Source of the DNA: Aequorivita sublithincola DSM 14238
GTDB taxonomy: Bacteria; Bacteroidota; Bacteroidia; Flavobacteriales; Flavobacteriaceae
NCBI RefSeq assembly: GCF_000265385.1
Contig: NC_018013.1
Span: forward strand, 1,143,001 to 1,207,000
Reading direction: 5' to 3'
DNA: 64,000 bases
Positions within the stretch are counted from its first letter, which is position 1, and each line of letters starts with the position of its first letter. The notes under the pieces were generated by a model, which ran no database searches, was not told the DNA's origin, and was given only the letters and a program-made list of their open reading frames with translations. This document shows positions 34,991 through 43,222 of the stretch, one piece after another. Position numbers and translations under genes: made by a program.

Positions 34991-36052
34991 CTAATCTGTT
35001 TTATAGATTTTAATGATCAATTCTCCTTCATCATTCATCGTGGCACGATACATTCCAGCCGTATTAAATTCCATCGCCACATTTCCATCCTTATCAATGG
35101 CAACAATACCGCCATCACCGCCAAGTGCTGGAACTTTTTTCTGAATAACTTCTTTTGCAGCGTCTTGTAAACTCATTCCTTTATATTCCATCAATGCAGA
35201 AATGTCATAAGCAACCACAGACCGAATAAAAAACTCGCCCCAACCCGTAGAAGAAACCGCACAAGTTACATTATTTGCATACGTTCCAGCACCAATAATT
35301 GGCGCATCGCCAATGCGGCTCCAGCGTTTGTTTGTCATTCCACCAGTTGAGGTTCCAGCAGCAAGATTGCCGTGCTTATCTAAAGCGGCACAACCAACGG
35401 TTCCAAATTTTGAGTTTTTAATAAATGGATCTACAAAAGAAATTTTATTTGTGTTATTATTTTTTTCTTTTTCTAAAACACGTTGCAAAGACTCATATCT
35501 ATTTTTAGTGTAGAAATAGGAAGTATCCATCATTTTATAACCTAGCGTTTGCGCAAATTCTTCCGCGCCAGCACCATAAAGCATTACGTGTTCACTTTTC
35601 TGCATTACATCGCGAGCAAGATCTATTGGGTTTTTAATGTGTTTTACTCCTGCAACGGCTCCAGCATTTAGGGTTGCACCATCCATAATAGAAGCGTCCA
35701 ATTCATTTGAGCCTTCGTGTGTAAAAACGGCTCCTTTTCCTGAATTGAAAAGTGGTGAATCTTCCATTACATTAATAGTATGTGTAACTGCTTCCAAAGA
35801 TGTTCCGCCGTTTTTCAAGATTTCATAACCTACGGAAATGGCTTCTTTCAGTTTTGCTTTATAAGCGGCTTCCAAGGAATCGCTCATGTTTTCTTTCAGA
35901 ATAGTTCCAGCGCCCCCGTGAATTACAATACCGAAATTTTCTTCATTACTATTGGATTTTTTCGATAGAATCAAAGTTTCAGAAGTGGATATCTTATCAT
36001 TTTTACAACCAACAAGTGTTAAAGCAATGAAAAACGTTAAAATTTTGATCAT
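34991..36052 (-). CDS. Isoaspartyl peptidase/L-asparaginase (Ntn hydrolase), lipoprotein
   Basis: Plant-type asparaginase of 353 residues that hydrolyses isoaspartyl dipeptides and asparagine. The N-terminal signal ends LVGC (Cys16, lipobox). The alpha subunit begins FGIVIHGGAGTI; autocleavage is expected before the Thr of FGTVGCAALD, which would free the nucleophilic threonine of the beta subunit. RIGDAPIIGAGTYAN and STGWGEFFIR complete the active-site motifs. Being an envelope lipoprotein, it probably acts outside the cytoplasm. Related glycosylasparaginases cut GlcNAc-Asn, but these motifs fit the isoaspartyl type better. Confidence 0.88.
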   Translation of the reverse strand: MIKILTFFIALTLVGCKNDKISTSETLILSKKSNSNEENFGIVIHGGAGTILKENMSDSLEAAYKAKLKEAISVGYEILKNGGTSLEAVTHTINVMEDSPLFNSGKGAVFTHEGSNELDASIMDGATLNAGAVAGVKHIKNPIDLARDVMQKSEHVMLYGAGAEEFAQTLGYKMMDTSYFYTKNRYESLQRVLEKEKNNNTNKISFVDPFIKNSKFGTVGCAALDKHGNLAAGTSTGGMTNKRWSRIGDAPIIGAGTYANNVTCAVSSTGWGEFFIRSVVAYDISALMEYKGMSLQDAAKEVIQKKVPALGGDGGIVAIDKDGNVAMEFNTAGMYRATMNDEGELIIKIYKTD

Positions 36053-36193
36053 AATTCTTCTTTTTAAATTTTTCTCTAATATATGCTAAAATACAATGTT
36101 TTCGGTGCTTTAGACCATTTTTAAAATTATTTAAACACTAAGTTTGATATATTTTTCCGACAAAGTGTAATATTTTTTCGACTAAATACATAA

Positions 36194-36219
36194 ATCTTAA
36201 TTTTTTTAAGATATATTTG
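36194..36219 (+). promoter_or_regulatory. Candidate -7 element with overlapping inverted repeat, CAP gene
   Basis: TATATTTG (36212-36219) exactly fits TAnnTTTG, 38 bases before the ATG. A 7-bp inverted repeat ATCTTAA/TTAAGAT (36194-36200 and 36206-36212) abuts its first base. Confidence 0.45.
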
Positions 36220-36256
36220 GCATTAACATCAAGCCTAAAGTTTGATATCCCCACTT

Positions 36257-36766
36257 ATGAAACTATTAAAAAGCAAACTAATTGCAGTGGCAATATTATG
36301 CCTGCTATTTTCCTCCTGTTCTAAAGAGGATTCGAATGAAGACAAAAAAAGCATGTATAACATAGACCTATTGCTTGCTCAAAAAAATGATAGGGAAATG
36401 TCCGATGAAATCGCAGATCTTATCAACCTCCATAGAGCTACCTTGGGTCTTAATTCGCTTCAAATTGATTATCAATATGCTTCCGCCTTTGCGGTAAGTC
36501 ACACTGAATATATGATAGAAATAGAAGCGATAAATCACGACAATTTTCCATACCGCTCTGATGGAATAAAACATTACAATGGTGCAAAAGCCGTAGCCGA
36601 AAACGTCGCATACGGCTATGAAAACGCCGAAAAAGCTGTTAGTGCTTGGCTTAAAAGTCCTGGGCATAGAGCAATTATTGAAGGCAATTATACCCACGCA
36701 GGGCTCGGTGTAATGAAGTGTTCTAAGAACCGAAATTATTTTACGATGCTCTTTTATAAAAAGTAA
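36257..36766 (+). CDS. CAP-domain (SCP/PR-1) lipoprotein
   Basis: Predicted lipoprotein: MKLLKSKLIAVAILCLLFSSC gives Cys21 as anchor. The CAP domain spans about 45-168: INLHRATLGL, then HTEYM, the His of INHDNFPYR, AENVAYGYE and the signature WLKSPGHRAIIEGNYTHAGLGV. Bacterial CAP proteins have various or unknown activities. An in-frame TTG at 36242 is possible, but the ATG at 36257 gives the cleaner signal peptide. Single gene. Confidence 0.87.
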   Translation: MKLLKSKLIAVAILCLLFSSCSKEDSNEDKKSMYNIDLLLAQKNDREMSDEIADLINLHRATLGLNSLQIDYQYASAFAVSHTEYMIEIEAINHDNFPYRSDGIKHYNGAKAVAENVAYGYENAEKAVSAWLKSPGHRAIIEGNYTHAGLGVMKCSKNRNYFTMLFYKK

Positions 36767-36795
36767 CCCTAATCCCTTTTTCTATTAGTCTAAAT

Positions 36796-36831
36796 GCCGT
36801 ATTTTTACGTGGAAACACCAAAAAATACGGC
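36796..36831. promoter_or_regulatory. 11-bp inverted repeat at the dioxygenase start
   Basis: GCCGTATTTTT (36796-36806) and AAAAATACGGC (36821-36831) are exact complements around a 14-base loop, and the right arm ends one base before the ATG at 36833. The left arm includes a -7-like TATTTTTA. Confidence 0.55.
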
Positions 36832-36832
36832 C

Positions 36833-37369
36833 ATGGCTATCAAAAAACCTTTCAATTTAAATAAGTGGATAGAAGAAAATCGTGATTTACTGAAACCACC
36901 AGTAGGCAATAAAAATTTATATGTAGAATCAGACGATTATATCGTTATGATTGTTGCTGGACCAAACGCTCGAAAGGATTACCACTACAACGAAACCGAA
37001 GAACTTTTCTATCAATTAGAAGGTACTATTCAAGTTGCAATCCAAGAAAATGGCGAAAAGAAAGTAATGGAACTCGGTCCAGGCGATATGTATCTGCATC
37101 CCGGAAAAGTACCTCATTCACCCGGCAGAAGCGAAGGTTCAATTGGTTTGGTTATCGAAAGAAAACGTACCGATCTTGAAGGAAAAGATGGTCTGCTTTG
37201 GTTTTGCGACAATTGCAATAATAAATTATACGAAGTTTACTTCCCATTAAGTGATATTGAAACCGATTTTTTGAAACATTTTAAACATTTCTACGGAAGC
37301 GAAGAACTACGTACTTGTGACAATTGTGGTACCGTTATGGAAGCCGATCCACGTTTCACAAAAGATTAA
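36833..37369 (+). CDS. nbaC: 3-Hydroxyanthranilate 3,4-dioxygenase
   Basis: Opens the ring of 3-hydroxyanthranilate in the kynurenine route to quinolinate/NAD or in tryptophan breakdown. The cupin metal ligands fall at His51, Glu57 and His95, with Arg47 and Arg99 for substrate binding; the C-terminal second iron site has two CxxC pairs at 125/128 and 162/165. These are the same positions as in the well-studied bacterial enzyme. Start chosen at the MAIKKPFNL ATG, giving 178 residues; a start at 36794 would read through the inverted repeat. No other kynurenine gene is in the window. Confidence 0.95.
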   Translation: MAIKKPFNLNKWIEENRDLLKPPVGNKNLYVESDDYIVMIVAGPNARKDYHYNETEELFYQLEGTIQVAIQENGEKKVMELGPGDMYLHPGKVPHSPGRSEGSIGLVIERKRTDLEGKDGLLWFCDNCNNKLYEVYFPLSDIETDFLKHFKHFYGSEELRTCDNCGTVMEADPRFTKD

Positions 37370-37423
37370 CAGCGTATTTTTCAAACAGATATCGTTTCTT
37401 TTTCCATTCTTCAGCGCATTGTG

Positions 37424-37431
37424 TACCTTTG
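37424..37431 (+). promoter_or_regulatory. Candidate -7 element of the aldehyde dehydrogenase gene
   Basis: TACCTTTG exactly fits TAnnTTTG, 68 bases before the ATG. It makes independent transcription from the dioxygenase likely. Confidence 0.5.
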
Positions 37432-37464
37432 CGCTCTATTAAAAAATTACAAAATAATAACGAG

Positions 37465-37484
37465 ATTCCTGCCTTCGCAGGAAT
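37465..37484. repeat. Interspersed hairpin ATTCCTGC-CTTC-GCAGGAAT
   Basis: A perfect 8-bp stem with a four-base loop lies between the promoter and the start codon of the aldehyde dehydrogenase. Sequences of the type GAGATTCCTGCCTxCGCAGGAAT recur between genes in many Flavobacteriia. Confidence 0.65.
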
Positions 37485-37499
37485 ATTAAAAATTAATAT

Positions 37500-39053
37500 A
37501 TGCAAGCAACAACCACTAGCTTCGGGATAGAAGAAGCATTGGAACAATTAGGAATTAAAGACGTAAACCACGGAACTTCTACAGGAAATAAATGGTTTCC
37601 GGGAGGCGAAGAAATAGCTTCTTATTCTCCAGTAAATGGCGAATTAATTGGTAAAGTAACCTCCACTACAAAAGAAGAATATGAGCAAGTTATTGCTTCT
37701 GCGCAAAAAGCTTTTTTATCTTTTAGAGCTATGCCAGCGCCACAGCGAGGAGAGATTGTACGCCAATTTGGTAACAAACTTCGCGAAATGAAAGAACCAT
37801 TAGGAAAACTAGTTTCTTATGAAATGGGGAAATCTTTGCAAGAAGGTTACGGCGAAGTTCAGGAAATGATTGACATCTGCGATTTCGCAGTTGGACTTTC
37901 ACGACAATTAAACGGTCAAACCATTCCGTCTGAGCGTCCAGGTCACGTAATGCGTGAGCAATGGCACTCTCTTGGGATTGTTGGCATTATTTCAGCATTT
38001 AACTTTCCTGTAGCGGTTTGGGCCTGGAACACAGCATTGGCTTGGGTTTGTGGTGATGTTTGTGTTTGGAAAGGAAGCGAAAAAGCTCCTTTATGTACCG
38101 TAGCTTGCCAAAACATAATCGCAGGTGTCTTAAAAGAAAACAATCTACCAGAAGGAATTTCTTCAATCATCAACGGTGATTATAAAGTTGGCGAAATGAT
38201 GACCACGGATTCAAGAATTCCTCTAATTTCTGCAACAGGTTCTACAAGAATGGGCCGTATTGTTGGAGCAAAAGTGGCTGAGCGTTTTGGAAAATCATTA
38301 TTGGAATTAGGTGGAAACAATGCCATAATTATTACTCCAACTGCAGATTTAAAAGTAGTTGTGCCAGGAGCCGTTTTTGGAGCTGTTGGAACTTGTGGAC
38401 AACGTTGTACCTCAACTAGAAGATTGATTATTCACGAAAGTGTTTATGATAAAGTAAGAGACGCAATTGTTGGTGCTTATAAGCAAATTGTCATTGGAAA
38501 TCCGTTAGATGAAAAAAATCACGTTGGCCCATTAATCGATAAAGAATCTGTTGACACTTATTTAAAAGCAATTGAAAAAGCAAAAGCCGAAGGCGGAAAA
38601 GTTCTCGTTGAAGGTGGCGTTTTAGAAGGTGAAGGTTTTGAAAGTGGATGCTACGTAAAACCAGCAATCATTGAAGCTGAAAACAGTTTTAAAATCGTAC
38701 AACACGAAACATTTGCTCCTATTTTATACTTAATCAAATACAGCGGCGATGTAGAAAATGCTATCGATATGCAAAACGGGGTTGCACAAGGTTTATCATC
38801 TGCAATTATGACCAATGAATTAAAAGAAGCTGAAAAGTTTTTATCATTTGCAGGGTCAGATTGCGGTATTGCTAATGTAAACATTGGTACTTCAGGCGCA
38901 GAAATTGGTGGTGCTTTTGGTGGTGAAAAAGAAACAGGTGGAGGCCGTGAGTCTGGATCTGATGCTTGGAAAGTATATATGAGAAGACAAACAAATACAG
39001 TTAATTACTCTGACGAATTACCTTTGGCACAGGGAATTAAGTTTGATTTGTAA
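37500..39053 (+). CDS. Aldehyde dehydrogenase, ALDH7 (aminoadipate semialdehyde) type
   Basis: NAD-dependent dehydrogenase of 517 residues. Catalytic Cys303 is in GTCGQRCTSTRRL and the general base Glu269 in LLELGGNNA; the nucleotide site includes FNFPVAVWAWN and ATGSTRMGR. The GGNNAI and GQRCTSTRR forms fit the ALDH7 group (alpha-aminoadipic semialdehyde / L-piperidine-6-carboxylate dehydrogenase, lysine catabolism). Its place after 3-hydroxyanthranilate dioxygenase might suggest aminomuconate semialdehyde instead, but that enzyme is of a different ALDH group. A terminator follows. Confidence 0.88.
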   Translation: MQATTTSFGIEEALEQLGIKDVNHGTSTGNKWFPGGEEIASYSPVNGELIGKVTSTTKEEYEQVIASAQKAFLSFRAMPAPQRGEIVRQFGNKLREMKEPLGKLVSYEMGKSLQEGYGEVQEMIDICDFAVGLSRQLNGQTIPSERPGHVMREQWHSLGIVGIISAFNFPVAVWAWNTALAWVCGDVCVWKGSEKAPLCTVACQNIIAGVLKENNLPEGISSIINGDYKVGEMMTTDSRIPLISATGSTRMGRIVGAKVAERFGKSLLELGGNNAIIITPTADLKVVVPGAVFGAVGTCGQRCTSTRRLIIHESVYDKVRDAIVGAYKQIVIGNPLDEKNHVGPLIDKESVDTYLKAIEKAKAEGGKVLVEGGVLEGEGFESGCYVKPAIIEAENSFKIVQHETFAPILYLIKYSGDVENAIDMQNGVAQGLSSAIMTNELKEAEKFLSFAGSDCGIANVNIGTSGAEIGGAFGGEKETGGGRESGSDAWKVYMRRQTNTVNYSDELPLAQGIKFDL

Positions 39054-39071
39054 AAATCAGTTATTAAAATT

Positions 39072-39104
39072 AAAAAGCCGTTTCAATCGAAACGGCTTTT
39101 TTTG
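39072..39104. terminator. Bidirectional intrinsic terminator
   Basis: AGCCGTTTC (39076-39084) pairs exactly with GAAACGGCT (39089-39097) around a four-base loop, with an A tract before and T tract after. It serves the converging aldehyde dehydrogenase and desaturase genes. Confidence 0.88.
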
Positions 39105-39106
39105 TT

Positions 39107-40096
39107 TTACACAATCCCATTCGGCTCAACCCATTTAAAACGGTTGACGTCTTGTGGAATTTTAATTCTATCAGCAATACGGAGCATTCTTGAAGGTAAT
39201 TTTAAAAGATAATCTCTAGCCTTTTCAGCTTCATCAGTCAGGTTTGCTATTTTTGAAATTTCCCAATGAGCGTTCAGTTTTTCTAAAATATCGATATAAT
39301 CGTATGTTGTGTAAACACCTAAACGTTGCGCTGCATTACTAAAATCATCAAAAGCTGAAGCCATTTTTCCACCACTTTGACGTAGATTTTGAGCGGGCAT
39401 AATGATTTTTTTCTGCATCATATCTTGAAAGGCAATCATCATTTCACTCGCATCATATTCAAAAATAGTTTTTACGAAATGGCGATACGCCAAATGGTGA
39501 CGCATTTCATCACCCGCAATAAGGTTACACATTTTTGCAAGCGATTTGTTTCCTTGTTTTTTGGCTATTTTCCCAACGCGACTGTGTGAAACATTGGTTG
39601 CCAATTCTTGAAAACTTGTATAAATAAAATTTCTATACGGATCACGACCAGTTCCTACTTCAAAACCGTCGTTTATTAAATGTTGTGTAGTTATTTCAAC
39701 CTCTCTCATATTTACCCTTCCCGATAAATATAAATATTTGTTTAATGTATCACCGTGTCGGTTTTCTTCTCCCGTCCATTGACGTATCCATTTACTCCAA
39801 CTGTTACGACCGTGTTGGTCTATTCCTTCCATGTCCATTAACCAACTTTCATAGGTTGGCAATGCTTCTTCCGTAACCATATCTCCTACTAAAACAATCC
39901 AAAAATCATAACCTAATTCTTTGGCCTCTTCGCGAAGTTGCTTTACTTCGTCCATATAATTCTCATTCTGAAAATCGGGCAAAAGGTCTGTTGGCTGCCA
40001 AATTTTTTCCACAGGAATAAGATATTGATCAATATAACTATCAACTTCTTTTTCAAGAGTTTTCATTACTTCAAGTCGTATATTTTTGAGTGCCAT
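39107..40096 (-). CDS. Acyl-ACP desaturase
   Basis: Soluble di-iron desaturase (329 residues) of the FA_desaturase_2 family that places a double bond in acyl-ACP, supplying unsaturated or branched membrane lipid precursors. The two iron-binding motifs are EENRHG (in WTGEENRHGDTLNKYLYL) and DEMRHH (in AGDEMRHHLAYRHF), each a glutamate-x-x-histidine type. The helical-bundle length is normal. Single gene with its own candidate promoter; acyl-ACP substrate links it functionally to acpP and fabF earlier in the window. Confidence 0.93.
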   Translation of the reverse strand: MALKNIRLEVMKTLEKEVDSYIDQYLIPVEKIWQPTDLLPDFQNENYMDEVKQLREEAKELGYDFWIVLVGDMVTEEALPTYESWLMDMEGIDQHGRNSWSKWIRQWTGEENRHGDTLNKYLYLSGRVNMREVEITTQHLINDGFEVGTGRDPYRNFIYTSFQELATNVSHSRVGKIAKKQGNKSLAKMCNLIAGDEMRHHLAYRHFVKTIFEYDASEMMIAFQDMMQKKIIMPAQNLRQSGGKMASAFDDFSNAAQRLGVYTTYDYIDILEKLNAHWEISKIANLTDEAEKARDYLLKLPSRMLRIADRIKIPQDVNRFKWVEPNGIV

Positions 40097-40117
40097 AGCT
40101 TCATTTTTGGGTAACTA

Positions 40118-40125
40118 CAAAGATA
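40118..40125 (-). promoter_or_regulatory. Candidate -7 element of the acyl-ACP desaturase gene
   Basis: Minus strand TATCTTTG exactly fits TAnnTTTG, 21 bases before the ATG. No -33 TTG at normal spacing. Confidence 0.5.
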
Positions 40126-40159
40126 GTCAGTGAATGACGAAATTTATTATAAAAAAGTC

Positions 40160-40885
40160 TTAATTCCTGCCTTTTTCATCAGGATAGAGGAAATGAACAG
40201 CTTCACTTTGCCAAATTTCTTTGGAATCTACATCCAACATTGAAAGTTTTCCTCTAAAAGCCGCTCCTGTATCAACATTCCAAACATTGGCAAAATTGGC
40301 TGGTTTATTAAAACCCAATCGAGTTACGGGCGTGTGGCCTATGTAGATTTCCTTGAAAAGCTTTAAGCGTTTTGGATATTTGTCATCTTCTTGAGAAATA
40401 TCCAAATCCATCGCGCAAACCATTTCCCAAAGAGTTCTATCCCAATAAACCATATTTGAATAGTATTCATTTTGCGGTCCGTGTTGATTGGTAAAACCCG
40501 CGTGAAGAAAAAGTCTATTTTCAGAATCTATGTGATAGTTAATAAGGTTTTCAAGAAAACGAAGATGAATTCCCTTTTCAATTTTTGACAGTTTTGAATA
40601 ACTTTTAACGCTACTCTCACCACCTTGACTGAGCCACATAGGATTCTTTTCGCCAGTTTTTAAATAATTATAGAGCAACTCATCGTGATTTCCTCGAATG
40701 AAAATACAATCGTTTTCTTGAGAAAAATTGATTAAATATGAAATCACCTCAGCAGATTCGCTCCAGCCGTCCACATAATCTCCCATAAAAATATATTGAG
40801 AGTTCTTAGGAAGGTTTGCACTATCCATCAACTGTTTTAAAGCTTTCAAGCCTCCGTGAATATCACCAATTACAACTGTTCTCAT
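40160..40885 (-). CDS. PPP-type metallophosphatase
   Basis: Calcineurin-like phosphoesterase of 241 residues with the complete PPP motif set: GDIHGGL (8-14), GDYVDGW, GNHDELL, and later HAGF and IGHTPVT, which bind two metals. Such enzymes act as serine/threonine protein phosphatases or diadenosine tetraphosphatases. The start MRTVVIGDIHGG at 40885 is chosen because it begins the fold and lies two bases after the upstream stop; the longer reading to 40954 overlaps the zinc-ribbon gene. Last gene of the SPFH cluster. Confidence 0.88.
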   Translation of the reverse strand: MRTVVIGDIHGGLKALKQLMDSANLPKNSQYIFMGDYVDGWSESAEVISYLINFSQENDCIFIRGNHDELLYNYLKTGEKNPMWLSQGGESSVKSYSKLSKIEKGIHLRFLENLINYHIDSENRLFLHAGFTNQHGPQNEYYSNMVYWDRTLWEMVCAMDLDISQEDDKYPKRLKLFKEIYIGHTPVTRLGFNKPANFANVWNVDTGAAFRGKLSMLDVDSKEIWQSEAVHFLYPDEKGRN

Positions 40886-40887
40886 AT

Positions 40888-41973
40888 TTATGAAAATAGG
40901 TAAATAGCACCAATTACACAAAGAATTGCAAGTACCATAAAGAAAATTTTCCAAAATGAATACGGTCGCTCTCCAGAAATAATACCGCTCTGTCCGTTTA
41001 CAAAAAAGTTGTAGCGTTTTCCTTTATATCTATACGTACTTACATAAACTGGAAGTAAAATGTGTTTAAATGTTTCCTCCGAAAGTTTCATATTCATTGA
41101 AGAAACTTGCTGAGTATCACCCCCAATGTCACGTCTAACCCAAGTATCTGCAATGCTTTCAGCAACTTTATTGCTTTCGTTGTGGCCATCTAAAAGTGGA
41201 ATAGTGTATTTTTCGGTAACAAAACCAGAAAGATAAGAACTGTCAAAAGGTTGCAGCATTTTTAAATTCCACCGCGCTACATCCATGGGTAACACGCCCT
41301 TTTTTTGATTGGATGCCCTCACCAAAGTATCGTCTACAAATCCCGAAACGTTTCCTGAAGCCGGATACCATCGTGTCCTTCTTTCTCGCACAGTTCTCCT
41401 ATTTTTTCCACTGCCCACCGTTCTGCTGACGTAATAATATTCGCCGCGCTGGCCAGTATAATTTGCATAAAGCTGAGCGTCGAACGTCCAATATGGCGCA
41501 TACAAACCTCTTGTATTATCGGGATCTATTGCGGCTTTTTTCAAATTGTCTGGTGCAAACCACAACCCATCGACCCATTTTTTTAAAATTTGATGTGCTT
41601 TTTTCTGATCTATCTGAAATGGCAAAACTGCTCCAGGAAGAATCCATTCTTCCTTATAAGCATCTTCAATAATCAATGGAGAACCGCAATAAATACAAGA
41701 AAGTGATTTATAATTTTCTTCAATATGCTGGTTGGCTCCACAGTTTTTGCAATGAAGCATAGTAATTTCTTCGCTGTGACTTTGCGAACCCATTTTTTCT
41801 AAATATGGCTTTAACTCCAGTTCCTCAAACTCGTTTTCAGAAGGAGCAATCGTTTGCGTATAACCACAATAATCACACTTCAACTCTGTTGTTCCCGGGG
41901 CATAAGTAAGCTCTGCGCCACAATTGACACAGGATTTTTTGAGTTCGGATTTTTTGGGTGAAGTTTCTTCCAT
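40888..41973 (-). CDS. Zinc-ribbon membrane protein (YdjG-like arrangement)
   Basis: A 361-residue protein with three CxxC-type metal-binding knuckles: CVNCGAEL and CDYCGYT near the start, then CKNCGA and CIYCGSPL (about 73-96). The middle (about 130-320) holds YAPYWTFDA, an RRTVRERRTRWYPASG loop and LLPVYVSTYRYKGKRYNFFVNGQSG; one membrane helix closes the protein (about 338-358). The architecture resembles YdjG of Bacillus, whose partner YdjI is an SPFH protein like the gene upstream here. The ATG at 41973 matches the start of the conserved region. Function inferred only. Confidence 0.75.
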   Translation of the reverse strand: MEETSPKKSELKKSCVNCGAELTYAPGTTELKCDYCGYTQTIAPSENEFEELELKPYLEKMGSQSHSEEITMLHCKNCGANQHIEENYKSLSCIYCGSPLIIEDAYKEEWILPGAVLPFQIDQKKAHQILKKWVDGLWFAPDNLKKAAIDPDNTRGLYAPYWTFDAQLYANYTGQRGEYYYVSRTVGSGKNRRTVRERRTRWYPASGNVSGFVDDTLVRASNQKKGVLPMDVARWNLKMLQPFDSSYLSGFVTEKYTIPLLDGHNESNKVAESIADTWVRRDIGGDTQQVSSMNMKLSEETFKHILLPVYVSTYRYKGKRYNFFVNGQSGIISGERPYSFWKIFFMVLAILCVIGAIYLFS

Positions 41974-41975
41974 TT

Positions 41976-42015
41976 TAAAAAAAACTCTTCCTGGGTTTTG
42001 AACCCTAGAAGAGTT
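41976..42015 (-). terminator. Intrinsic terminator/attenuator between the SPFH and zinc-ribbon genes
   Basis: On the minus strand AACTCTTC (42015-42008) pairs with GAAGAGTT (41990-41983), with an inner GGGTT/AACCC stem, followed by a run of eight Ts that ends three bases before the zinc-ribbon ATG. Confidence 0.75.
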
Positions 42016-42023
42016 GCGGTAGA

Positions 42024-43166
42024 TTATTGTTGCGGTGGAAGTGGTGGCGGTGTATTTCCTCCTAAAAAGGATTTCAATTCTTCTACTTGCTGAAGTGCCG
42101 TCCATTCAGACAAACCTGCTTTCCAAACCAAAGTGTCTCGATTTACTGTTCTATTTGCAAACAAACTTTGCAACTGTTGTAAACTAACTGGTCCTGCTTG
42201 CGTACCATTTGTTGCATAAAAATACTGAATTGCAGCTGGCATCGGTGGTGGCATCATTCCTCCTTGTTGCTGTTGTTGCTGAACTTGCTGTCCGCCCATC
42301 TGCGGATTCATCATTCCGCCCATTTGTTGCGCAAGGACGAAACCCATTCCCATACCCATTCCTGCGCCAGCGGTTCCTCCTTCATTTGCTGCGGCAGCTT
42401 CGATGGCTTTAGCTGTTTTGAATTTGGTTAGCTTGTCAAGATCTAATTTGTCTAAACGGCTGTATTCGAAGATTTCCTTTTTAAGATCTTCGGGCATGGA
42501 AACGTTTTCAATGAAGAATTTTTCCAAAGAAATTCCTACACTATTGAATTCTGGCTGCATCACCTCTTTGCAAGTTTGAGAAAGCTCTGTAGTATTTGCT
42601 GCGTATAGTTCTATGGGAAGATTCGCTTTACCTACCGTATCTGTAAAACGTGTAGCAATAAGACTTTTTAAATGTTCGTTGATTTCGAAATTGGTGAAAT
42701 TATTATCGGTTCCAACAATATCAATTATGAATTTTCCAGCATCGTTAATTCTGTAGGCATAAGTTCCAAAAGCACGAATTTCAACCAAACCGAAACGATC
42801 GTCGCTCAACGTGATCGGGTTTTTGGTTCCCCACTTTTCATCAGTAAAAAGATGGGTGTTTACAAAATAAACCTCAGCTTTAAACGGGCTATCAAAACCG
42901 TATTTCCAACCTTTCAAAGTGGTTAAAATTGGCATGTTTTGAGTGTTTAATGTATATGTTCCCGGTTTAAAAACATCTGCCAATTGGCCTTCATTTATAA
43001 AAACAGCGGTCTGTCCTTCGCGAACAATTAGTTTTGCATTGTTTTTAATTTCGTTTTGGTAGCGTTCAAAACGATGACAAATAGTGTCATCCGTATAATC
43101 CAGCCACTCGATGATGTCAATAAATTCATTGCTTAGTTTTTCTTTGATTGTATCGAATATGCCCAT
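42024..43166 (-). CDS. SPFH-domain protein with C-terminal GYF_2 domain (YdjI-like)
   Basis: A 380-residue protein. The SPFH/band-7 like domain (about 30-245) includes LIVREGQTAVFINEGQLADVF and FGTYAYRI, as in the YdjI/virion-core group found in phage-shock type operons of Bacillus. A Gly/Met/Gln-rich linker (about 262-312, with runs such as MGMGMGF and QQQQQQ) leads to a GYF_2 domain (FYATNGTQAGPVSLQQL ... LVWKAGLSEWTAL), and the tail is PPPLPPQQ. It has no membrane helix, so association with a membrane partner is likely. Forms a cluster with the zinc-ribbon and phosphatase genes. Confidence 0.82.
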   Translation of the reverse strand: MGIFDTIKEKLSNEFIDIIEWLDYTDDTICHRFERYQNEIKNNAKLIVREGQTAVFINEGQLADVFKPGTYTLNTQNMPILTTLKGWKYGFDSPFKAEVYFVNTHLFTDEKWGTKNPITLSDDRFGLVEIRAFGTYAYRINDAGKFIIDIVGTDNNFTNFEINEHLKSLIATRFTDTVGKANLPIELYAANTTELSQTCKEVMQPEFNSVGISLEKFFIENVSMPEDLKKEIFEYSRLDKLDLDKLTKFKTAKAIEAAAANEGGTAGAGMGMGMGFVLAQQMGGMMNPQMGGQQVQQQQQQGGMMPPPMPAAIQYFYATNGTQAGPVSLQQLQSLFANRTVNRDTLVWKAGLSEWTALQQVEELKSFLGGNTPPPLPPQQ

Positions 43167-43222
43167 TATTATAAAAATTTAATATTGAAGTTTAAAGATA
43201 TAAAAATAGGTTGAAATGGATA

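Noticed and set aside
34991..36052. Glycosylasparaginase as partner of the mannosidase operon
   Set aside because: The motifs fit the isoaspartyl peptidase/asparaginase type better, and the gene is 16 kb away in its own unit.
40886..40954. Extended N-terminus for the phosphatase
   Set aside because: It overlaps the end of the zinc-ribbon gene; the fold begins at MRTVVIGDIHG.
41974..42105. Extended N-terminus for the zinc-ribbon protein
   Set aside because: It would translate the terminator hairpin and the end of the SPFH gene.
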